A stretch of 19,385 nt of DNA. Origin: Candidatus Paceibacter sp. (GTDB lineage Bacteria > Patescibacteriota > Patescibacteriia > SG8-24 > DYFX01). The stretch lies in the NCBI GenBank assembly GCA_020724945.1, contig DYFX01000013.1, positions 1 through 19,385 of the forward strand. Direction: 5' to 3'. The position numbers and the translations under genes were made by a program. Position 1 is the stretch's first letter. Each line of letters starts with the position of its first letter. This document shows positions 1 through 5,395 of the stretch, piece by piece. The notes beneath the pieces are model-generated. The model was not told the origin of the DNA and made no database searches. It was given only the letters and a program-made list of their open reading frames with translations.

Positions 1-12
1 TATGCGGGCATT

Positions 13-1773
13 CTACTCCGACGGCCGAGATACGAAAGAGCTGACGGTCATCGGGGGCAGGAGCTCGATGCGCATCGCGGCGCGCCACCAGGCGCCGTCG
101 CGCGCGCGTTCTTCGGGCGTCGTGAAACGGTAGCGATAGAGCGTGGCGCGGACATGCGCCGGCGGCCCATCGGGGAACGGGTTCTCGCCGAAGAGGGCGA
201 GGACGGGCTCCGACCCTTGCAGCAGCTTGACCATCAGCCGCGGGAACCAAGGGTTCGCGTCGAGCGGCGTGACGGCGGCATACCAGAGGTGCCAGTCGAG
301 GCGCGGATGGAACGGCGCGACGAACGAAGGCTTCCGTTTCACGTCCCCAGGCTTGTGCAGGAAGCCGTACGGCTTCCACGCGACGCCGTCGTCCGATCCC
401 TCGATGACGACCTCCTCGCGCGTCGGAAGCGTCGTCGCGAAAAGGCTGTAGGCGGAAACGACGCGCAGCGACGAGGCGAGGGATGCCAACGCGGCGGCGG
501 ATCGGGAAGCCGGTCGGAACATCGCGACGGCCTGCGCGACGGCGAGGACGACGATGACGGCGGCGAAGGCCGTTTCGAACCGGCGGTACGGGGCCGCGGC
601 AGCCTTGGCGCGGGCCTTCAGGGCGAAGACGCGTTCGAGGACGGCGTCGTCGAGCAGGAGGAGGCAGAGCGCGAGCGCCAGGAAGCCGAAGAAGGCGTAG
701 TTACCGGTGGCGACGACGACGAGCAGATACAGGGACGCGATGCCGGCGCCCGCGAGCCGCGCGCGGCGCGGCATGAAGAACAGGAACGGCACGACGATCT
801 CGACGAGAAGCGCGCCGAAGGTCGCGGCCTTGAGGACGCCTTCCGGCAGGCGGGCGGCGTGCCAGGCGAGCGGCGTCGGCAGCGGCTGGGTCTCGAGATG
901 GTTCCGGAGCGCAGAGAGCGATGTCCAGGATGCGTCGCCGAAGAGGAGCTTGGCGAGACCGGAGAGGAACAGCACGCGGAAGAGCAGGAACCGGAAGAGC
1001 CAGACCATCGTCGAGGAGGCCTCGACGCGGCCGTCGGCGACGCGCGCGCGGCGGAACGGCGCGATGAGGAGCGCCAGGAAGCCGGCTTCGAGCAGGAGAC
1101 GGTCCCATTGGAAATCGGCGAACTCCCCCGCGCCGTTCGTCACCGCCGCATAGGCGAGCCAGGCCGCGAGCAGCGCCGGACCGACGAAGTATCCGGCGAA
1201 AGCCGCGAGCGCGGCGCCGGCTCCGGCGAGCGCGACGAGCTGGTAGGTCGCGGCGGGGCTCCCGTTCGGCATGATGCCGTCCGGACCGACGAGCCCCGGC
1301 AGCTGCGGCATCCAGGAGAGGAAGGCGACGAGGTAGACGAGCGCGAGCGCGCGCAGGAAGATCCAGGCCGTCATCCCGTAGCGCGGGCCCGTCGGTTTCG
1401 GACCCCAAAGGAGCTTCGTGGCGCGGAAGCAGGCGTCGCGATGCCGCGCGACGAGCCGGTAGACGGCCTCGGAAAGCGGCGCGACGAGCGGCGCGTCATA
1501 CAGCGCGCGGAGCCAGCCTTTGCCCGGCGCGTGCGCCAAGGCGCGGAACGCGGCCTGGGCGCCCTCGTACCGCCGGCCGTCGACATCGATCAGCTGGATC
1601 GAGCGCCGATACCGTCCGCGCGGGATCTCGGGAAATTTCTCGGCGATCTCCTCGGCCGCCGCATGGATGACGCGGTCGCCCGTCTCGTGACGCCAGGCTT
1701 CCACCCAGTAGCGGCAGAACGCGCAGTCGCCGTCGTAGATCAGGAGCGCGCGCTCGTCGGCGCGGTCGGCCAT
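13..1773 (-). CDS. DCC (DUF393) thiol-disulfide domain fused to lipase maturation factor-like membrane protein
   Basis: A 586-residue two-part protein. Residues about 9-125 form a DCC/DUF393 thioredoxin-like domain with the hallmark D-G-D-C-A-F-C, giving a CxxC pair at Cys17/Cys20. From about residue 135 onward the protein is a lipase-maturation-factor (LMF1-like) polytopic membrane protein with many hydrophobic segments, for example around 180-210, 225-240, 255-280 and 320-390, followed by a soluble C-terminal region. LMF proteins in eukaryotes act in the ER in lipase folding; the bacterial members are uncharacterised. Fusion to a thiol-redox domain suggests disulfide handling of an exported or membrane partner, which is inference. 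It is the last gene of an operon, starting 3 bases after the Gmad2 lipoprotein stop. No strong Shine-Dalgarno site is seen, so it probably relies on translational coupling. Both ends are complete. Confidence 0.85.
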   Translation of the reverse strand: MADRADERALLIYDGDCAFCRYWVEAWRHETGDRVIHAAAEEIAEKFPEIPRGRYRRSIQLIDVDGRRYEGAQAAFRALAHAPGKGWLRALYDAPLVAPLSEAVYRLVARHRDACFRATKLLWGPKPTGPRYGMTAWIFLRALALVYLVAFLSWMPQLPGLVGPDGIMPNGSPAATYQLVALAGAGAALAAFAGYFVGPALLAAWLAYAAVTNGAGEFADFQWDRLLLEAGFLALLIAPFRRARVADGRVEASSTMVWLFRFLLFRVLFLSGLAKLLFGDASWTSLSALRNHLETQPLPTPLAWHAARLPEGVLKAATFGALLVEIVVPFLFFMPRRARLAGAGIASLYLLVVVATGNYAFFGFLALALCLLLLDDAVLERVFALKARAKAAAAPYRRFETAFAAVIVVLAVAQAVAMFRPASRSAAALASLASSLRVVSAYSLFATTLPTREEVVIEGSDDGVAWKPYGFLHKPGDVKRKPSFVAPFHPRLDWHLWYAAVTPLDANPWFPRLMVKLLQGSEPVLALFGENPFPDGPPAHVRATLYRYRFTTPEERARDGAWWRAAMRIELLPPMTVSSFVSRPSE

Positions 1774-1776
1774 AGG

Positions 1777-2247
1777 CTAGAAGATGACCGGGATGGCCAT
1801 GAAGTCGTCGTTCTCCGGAAGACCCGAAGGATTGTCCTTCATCAGGATGAGCGTGCCGGTCGGCGTCGGCGACGGCGGGTAGGCGAGCGTCACCGAATAC
1901 GGGACGAAATCCTCCGTCATCCACTCCCCCGCCGCCTGGGCCGGCGCGATGGCCAGCTGGTTGCCGTCGCCGTCGAGGAGCTTCACCGGGAAGGAGGCTT
2001 CGAAATACCAGTAGCCGCGCGCTTCGCCGGAGATGACGACCGGACTCGTGATCTGATCGCCCGGCGCGACGCTCGTGAGCCTGATGAGGTCGGCCTTGGC
2101 TTCCGGTCCGTTCGGATCCGGAGCGGGTTCGGGTTCCGGAGCGGGGGCCGGCTGTTCGGTCGGCGGCGCCGGTTCGGACGGGGCGGCCGGGGCGCAGCCG
2201 GCTCCGAGGAGCAGGAGGACGGCGAAGGCGGAAAGGAGATTCTTCAT
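1777..2247 (-). CDS. Gmad2-domain lipoprotein
   Basis: A 156-residue exported protein. The N-terminus MKNLLSAFAVLLLLGAGC is a lipoprotein signal with the likely lipidated Cys18, although the -3 residue is Gly rather than the usual Leu. A Pro/Glu/Ala-rich linker follows at about residues 20-50. Residues about 60-156 form a Gmad2 (immunoglobulin-like, spore-germination-associated) domain, recognised by its ITSPVVISGEARGYWYFEASF core. Gmad2 domains are common in envelope proteins of unknown function. The start is fixed by an ATGA overlap with the upstream Nudix stop, which implies translational coupling. A longer in-frame extension upstream runs antiparallel through the Nudix gene in another frame and is not real. 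Placement between a Nudix enzyme and a lipase-maturation-factor fusion does not point to a specific job. It could be a structural or substrate-binding surface protein. Confidence 0.88.
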   Translation of the reverse strand: MKNLLSAFAVLLLLGAGCAPAAPSEPAPPTEQPAPAPEPEPAPDPNGPEAKADLIRLTSVAPGDQITSPVVISGEARGYWYFEASFPVKLLDGDGNQLAIAPAQAAGEWMTEDFVPYSVTLAYPPSPTPTGTLILMKDNPSGLPENDDFMAIPVIF

Positions 2248-2717
2248 ACGGCGTGTTCGGGGAATTGTTCGTGAATCGAGTGGTGCAGGAGCGTGTCCTC
2301 GTCGAGGAAGTAGAAGGTCCCTTCGAGGCGCTTGCCCTCCAGGAAGCGCGGGAGCCAATGGCGATCGTCCGGCCACATCTTGTCGAAAGGGATGTCGGTC
2401 AGGCGGAACCAGCACGGACGCATCTCGTCGGTCTCGACCGGCTCGCCGCGATGCTTCACGACCCCGAAGAGGTGGACCTCGAGGATCTCGCGGCTGGCCG
2501 CGAACTCGAACTTCAGGACGCCGCGCCGTTCGAGGACTTGCGCCTGGATGCCGCACTCCTCGCGGAGCTCGCGGCGCGCGGCGTCCTCGACCGTCTCGCC
2601 GAGCGCGACCTTGCCGCCGAAGCCGTTCCAGCGCCCCACGCCGAAACCGCGCTTCTTCATGCCGAGCAGGATGTGCGTGTCGGTGTGGAGCACGCAGAGC
2701 GTGAGCTGCTTGACCAT
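2244..2717 (-). CDS. MTH1-like Nudix hydrolase (8-oxo-dGTP / 2-OH-dATP diphosphatase)
   Basis: A 157-residue Nudix hydrolase, probably a nucleotide-pool sanitiser converting oxidised purine dNTPs to monophosphates. The Nudix box is complete at residues 35-57, with E41 and R49-E50...E53-E54. Similarity to animal MTH1/NUDT1 is unusually close: GMKKRGFG..RWNGFGGK at 19-36, DEMRPCWF at 97-104, and M-W-P-D-D at 114-118. The WPDD aspartates and the RWN asparagine are the residues that read the damaged base in human MTH1. Length matches that family (about 156). The start MVKQ is chosen because the protein begins just before the conserved core and a -10 box lies exactly 8 bases upstream; no Shine-Dalgarno site is present, so the mRNA is probably leaderless. 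The longer 238-residue form would read through the upstream terminator. First gene of a three-gene operon. Confidence 0.93.
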   Translation of the reverse strand: MVKQLTLCVLHTDTHILLGMKKRGFGVGRWNGFGGKVALGETVEDAARRELREECGIQAQVLERRGVLKFEFAASREILEVHLFGVVKHRGEPVETDEMRPCWFRLTDIPFDKMWPDDRHWLPRFLEGKRLEGTFYFLDEDTLLHHSIHEQFPEHAV

Positions 2718-2725
2718 ATGCCAGC

Positions 2726-2734
2726 ATCGTACCA
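2726..2734 (-). promoter_or_regulatory. Extended -10 promoter of the MTH1-like gene (leaderless)
   Basis: The minus strand reads TGG-TACGAT, an extended -10 element. It is followed by exactly 8 bases and then the ATG at 2717, so the transcript should start at or next to the start codon. The -35 position falls in the T-tract of the preceding terminator and does not match a -35 consensus. This is prediction from sequence. Confidence 0.5.
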
Positions 2735-2743
2735 AACGGGGCG

Positions 2744-2774
2744 AAAAAGAAAAAATGACGCCGTCAGCGTCATT
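2744..2774 (-). terminator. Rho-independent terminator of the unknown gene 2801-3196
   Basis: On the minus strand an 8-bp perfect stem (AATGACGC / GCGTCATT, plus positions 2754-2761 and 2767-2774) has a 5-base loop. A T-rich tract follows at 2744-2753. It lies 27 bases after the stop of the gene at 2801 and just before the promoter of the MTH1-like gene. Confidence 0.85.
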
Positions 2775-2800
2775 CCGGGCGAAACGAGGGGTCCGCGCGT

Positions 2801-3196
2801 TCAGATGGATTCGCGGTCGTAGCGGAGATTGATGGCGTCGTCGTAGAGGAACTGGTCGTCCAGCCATCGGTCGAGCCTGACCCACTTGTCGGGGTTCAGG
2901 CCGGGGCCTTCGGGCGCGTGCGGCACCCAGTCGATCACGCGCGGGTCCGGCACGGGACACTCGATATCCTCGCGCCTGGCGTAGAGACCCAGAAGCTCCG
3001 CGTGTTCCCCGACGCCTTCGCCGTAGACTTCGGCGGCGATGGCGACGACCTCGCGGATGCGGACGGGGTGTCGGTCGACGGCGATCGCGCCGCCTTCCAG
3101 GTTGAGGACATAGCGCTCCTCATGGGCGCTTGGCGCGATGAGCAGGCCGCGCCGGTCGAGCAGGGAGCGGAACTGTCCGCCGAGAATCGTCGTCAT
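2801..3196 (-). CDS. Hypothetical protein of unknown family
   Basis: A soluble, acidic protein of 131 residues that I do not recognise. Visible traits are an N-terminal hydrophobic strand pattern (MTTILGGQFRSLLD), a middle stretch around R-Y-V-L-N-L-E-G-G-A-I-A-V that looks like beta strands, one Cys, and a Trp/Asp-rich C-terminal third ending near DDAINLRYDRESI. There is no signal peptide or membrane segment. Two tandem ATG codons (3199 and 3196) sit after a GGAGG Shine-Dalgarno site. The second has the better spacing (4 bases rather than 1), so it is preferred. An upstream in-frame start at 3256 would translate the terminator hairpin and is rejected. The gene stands alone between two terminators and seems to have its own promoter within the upstream hairpin. 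Nudix genes flank it on both sides, but no functional link can be read from the sequence. Confidence 0.75.
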   Translation of the reverse strand: MTTILGGQFRSLLDRRGLLIAPSAHEERYVLNLEGGAIAVDRHPVRIREVVAIAAEVYGEGVGEHAELLGLYARREDIECPVPDPRVIDWVPHAPEGPGLNPDKWVRLDRWLDDQFLYDDAINLRYDRESI

Positions 3197-3206
3197 CATG
3201 CCTCCG

Positions 3207-3246
3207 AAAAAGAAAAGGGCCGGAATGACGATACCGCATTCCGGCC
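3207..3246 (-). terminator. Rho-independent terminator after the deoxyribosyltransferase-Nudix gene
   Basis: A perfect 10-bp stem (plus positions 3218-3227 and 3237-3246, arms GGCCGGAATG / CATTCCGGCC) has a 9-base loop. On the minus strand the tract TTTTCTTTTT follows at 3207-3216. It lies 35 bases after the stop at 3281. The T-tract runs directly into the GGAGG site of the next gene. Confidence 0.88.
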
Positions 3247-3256
3247 TCAAGGTCAA
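3228..3256 (-). promoter_or_regulatory. Promoter embedded in the terminator hairpin, for gene 2801-3196
   Basis: The minus strand shows TTGACC (plus 3251-3256), a 17-base spacer, and TATCGT (plus 3228-3233). The -10 box lies in the loop of the terminator hairpin, and transcription would begin near 3221 in its second arm. RNA from this promoter therefore cannot fold the terminator. It would carry a leader of about 25 bases containing GGAGG. Confidence 0.6.
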
Positions 3257-3280
3257 CCCGCGCGCATGCGGGACGACGGT

Positions 3281-4471
3281 TCAGACGAACTTGTAGAAGG
3301 CGTAGAGCACCATGCCGAGCGTCGACCAGTCGATATCGTCGCCCGGGGTGGCGCCGTCGGCCTGGTCGAGCAGCTGGCGGATGGTGCGGATATCGATCCA
3401 GGTGCGCTCCCCTTCGCGCGCCCGGCCGAGGGGGCGCCCGACGAGCCGGCGAAGGCGGTCCATCTCGGCGCCGGTCAGCCGAGCCACATACACGCGCGCG
3501 CGGTGCGCCGAGAGCGTGGGCATGAGCTGGCGGTCGCCGAGGTCCTTGAGCCGCGAGGTCGTGAGGGCGACGCCCGCCTCCTCGACCGCCTCGGCGGCGG
3601 CCACCTCGATCGGAGCGAGGTCGTCCCAGGAGCTGCCTCCGGCCGGTTCATGCACGCAGCCGTCGGAAGTCGTGGCGGACGGGCGGAACTCGCGGATCAG
3701 CGCGACTTCGGTGTTGAAGCCGAGGTCGCGCCCGAACAGCACGGTGGCGGCGACATCCGGGCGCCCGAGCACGATGCCGTCCTTGACGACGCGGTCTTCG
3801 GCGCCGACGCGCATGTCGGTCTCGAGCGCCCAGAAGAGCAGGCGCTCCTTCTCGCGGCCGATGCGGTAGGTCCAAAGGACGCGCGCCTTGAGGAGCTCGT
3901 TGCCGGCCGCCTTCTGCGCCGCGTGCCAGCGCCGGAAGATGTCCGTGCGCCAGACGCCGATCGGCACATGCGTCTCCCCGCCTTCGCGGAGCGCGCCGTC
4001 GCCGATCATCTCGAGCGCCCGCGCGACGGTCGCTTCGAGGGTATGCGCGACGGGGATGCCGTGCCACTTCGCCTTGGTGCGGAAGTAGCCGACCTTCGGC
4101 GTCTCCTGCGGATAGCCGAGCGCGACCTTGCCGGAGTCGAACCACTCGCCCCACTCGATGTTGGTGGTGAAGGCGGGCATCGACGGCAGGTCCCGCGCGA
4201 CCCAGAAGACGATGGCGTCGGCCCGCTGCAGGGCCTCGTCCTCCCAGAGGATCTGCGGCTCGTAGTTCTCCGGCGTGATCGCGCATCCGATGATGTCGCG
4301 GTCCTCCGGCACGAAGACGACGCCGTCGTATCCGGAAGCCTTGAGGAGGCGAAGGGCTTCGGGGCGCCATGAAGGCGTCCCGCCGCCGCGCGGAGTCGGA
4401 CCGGCCAGGAAGACGCTCTTGGTCCACCGGTCGGGGAACGGTTCGCGTGCGTAGACGACCTGCATGGCCAT
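3281..4471 (-). CDS. Nucleoside 2-deoxyribosyltransferase-like domain fused to a Nudix-like domain
   Basis: A 396-residue fusion. Residues about 15-160 match the nucleoside 2-deoxyribosyltransferase-like family: V-F-L-A-G-P-T-P near 20-27, SWRPEAL near 34-40, the F-V-P-E-D strand near 53-57, A-D-A-I-V-F-W near 84-90, and AFTTNIEWGEWFDSGKV at about 100-116 with a candidate catalytic Glu106. Such enzymes move deoxyribose between bases or hydrolyse the glycosidic bond. Residues about 190-385 resemble a Nudix domain, but the Nudix box (about 278-301, ending AEAVEEAGV) is degenerate: Ala replaces the conserved Arg and Leu sits where the first Glu is expected. Pyrophosphatase activity is therefore uncertain, and the domain may only bind nucleotides. 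The start at 4471 is set by GGAAGGA 6 bases upstream. The gene has its own terminator. Confidence 0.87.
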   Translation of the reverse strand: MAMQVVYAREPFPDRWTKSVFLAGPTPRGGGTPSWRPEALRLLKASGYDGVVFVPEDRDIIGCAITPENYEPQILWEDEALQRADAIVFWVARDLPSMPAFTTNIEWGEWFDSGKVALGYPQETPKVGYFRTKAKWHGIPVAHTLEATVARALEMIGDGALREGGETHVPIGVWRTDIFRRWHAAQKAAGNELLKARVLWTYRIGREKERLLFWALETDMRVGAEDRVVKDGIVLGRPDVAATVLFGRDLGFNTEVALIREFRPSATTSDGCVHEPAGGSSWDDLAPIEVAAAEAVEEAGVALTTSRLKDLGDRQLMPTLSAHRARVYVARLTGAEMDRLRRLVGRPLGRAREGERTWIDIRTIRQLLDQADGATPGDDIDWSTLGMVLYAFYKFV

Positions 4472-4540
4472 GGGATGTCCTTCCGTGAAAGGTGCGGGGT
4501 CTCGTCCGGAAGCGTCCATCGAGGATGGGCGGTTCCGGGA

Positions 4541-4565
4541 AAACCCGAAGGCGTGGAGCCTTCGG
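4541..4565 (-). terminator. Probable terminator of the NudK-like gene
   Basis: A perfect 8-bp stem CCGAAGGC / GCCTTCGG (plus 4545-4552 and 4558-4565) has a 5-base loop. A short G-TTTT run follows on the minus strand. It lies 8 bases after the stop at 4574. The weak T-tract lowers confidence. Confidence 0.6.
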
Positions 4566-4573
4566 AAGCGGAC

Positions 4574-5275
4574 CTAGGGGAGACGCCCCTCGAGCAAGCG
4601 GAGCTTGAGCTCGCGGAGCACGAGGCCGGTCGAGGCGGTGACGATCTTGCCGGCGTCCAGCAGGCCGAACGCCTCGTCCCACGACATCTTGTAGATGTCG
4701 ATCTCCTCGGAGCCGTCGCCGGAATGCTCCGCGCGGGACTCGAGGTGCCCTTCGGGGAGATCGGCGAAGTAGGCGTGGATGAGCTCGCTCGAGCCGCCGA
4801 TGCTCGGGAACCAGTTCCCGACGGGAATCAGGCGATCTTCGCCGACGACGAGGCCGGTCTCCTCGCGCAGCTCGCGGACGGCCGCCGTCTCCGGCGACTC
4901 GCTCGGCTCGCCCGTCGCGGGATCGTCGTCGATCATGCCGGCGCAAGCCTCGAAGATGCGGATGTCCGCGGCGTCGACCTCGAAGGTCTCGCCGGGCGTC
5001 GTGAAGCCGTCGCGCAGGACCTTGCGGATCCAGGCGCGGCCGCGCGCCGTCGTGCCGAAGGGCTTGTTGGCACGAAGCTCCGCGAGCAGGTAGAGCTCGC
5101 GCGTCCGGAAGTCGACGGGCAGGACGACGGCGGCCTGGCCGCGTTCGAGCATGTCGTAGCGGCGGTAGCCGTCGATGGCGTAGCTCAAGACGGAAAGGAA
5201 GCCTTTCCGCTCGACGCGGAAGCCCCGGTACGCGATCCGTTCCGGCGCCTTCCCGATGCGTCCGATCATCTGCAT
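4574..5275 (-). CDS. Nudix hydrolase of the ADP-sugar / GDP-mannose pyrophosphatase type (NudK/NudF-like)
   Basis: A 233-residue protein with the layout of E. coli NudK and NudF: an N-terminal beta-rich dimerisation part (about 1-60), A-V-V-L-P-V near 49-54, then E-A-C-A-G-M-I-D-D-D at 109-118 leading into the Nudix box at about 120-142 ending RELREETGL. FPSIGGSSELIHAYF at 156-170 follows, the loop that closes over the sugar in this family and matches NudK best (SPGGVTELIHFF there). It probably hydrolyses a nucleotide sugar or ADP-ribose. The first Gly of the Nudix box is replaced by Ala, but all the metal-binding Glu residues are present. An insertion at about 70-105 lengthens it beyond the usual ~195-210 residues. 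The start at 5275 has GGAGGA 4 bases upstream and a TTGACG promoter, and a terminator follows. It is monocistronic. Confidence 0.88.
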   Translation of the reverse strand: MQMIGRIGKAPERIAYRGFRVERKGFLSVLSYAIDGYRRYDMLERGQAAVVLPVDFRTRELYLLAELRANKPFGTTARGRAWIRKVLRDGFTTPGETFEVDAADIRIFEACAGMIDDDPATGEPSESPETAAVRELREETGLVVGEDRLIPVGNWFPSIGGSSELIHAYFADLPEGHLESRAEHSGDGSEEIDIYKMSWDEAFGLLDAGKIVTASTGLVLRELKLRLLEGRLP

Positions 5276-5317
5276 GGTTCCTCCAGGTGCGGGGTCGAGC
5301 CAAAGAGCGAAGAGAGG

Positions 5318-5346
5318 ACCGTACCAGCGTTTCCGCCTGCCGTCAA
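5318..5346 (-). promoter_or_regulatory. Promoter of the NudK-like gene
   Basis: The minus strand shows TTGACG (plus 5341-5346), a 17-base spacer, and TACGGT (plus 5318-5323). The predicted start is near 5311, leaving a leader of about 35 bases that carries GGAGGA. The promoter starts 11 bases after the preceding terminator stem. Confidence 0.5.
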
Positions 5347-5347
5347 C

Positions 5348-5382
5348 GGAAACGAAACCGCCCCCTGCGCGGCAGGAGGCGG
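5348..5382 (-). terminator. Terminator of the sigma/anti-sigma operon
   Basis: An 11-bp stem with one G-U pair on the minus strand (plus 5358-5368 and 5372-5382) has a 3-base loop. The interrupted T-tract TTTCGTTTCC follows. It begins 13 bases after the stop at 5396. Confidence 0.7.
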
Positions 5383-5395
5383 GTCGATTCGCGGC

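Noticed and set aside
154..2274. A 706-codon plus-strand frame opposite the LMF fusion and lipoprotein
   Set aside because: It is Arg/Glu-rich antisense translation of clearly coding genes.
2768..2800. Possible REP-like repeat remnant (GTCATTCCGGGCGAAACGAG)
   Set aside because: It resembles words in dispersed repeats of other genomes, but no second copy or full palindrome is present in the window; part of it is explained by the terminator.
2718..2960. N-terminal extension of the MTH1-like protein
   Set aside because: It would translate the upstream terminator and part of the neighbouring gene, and the extra residues have no similarity to the family.
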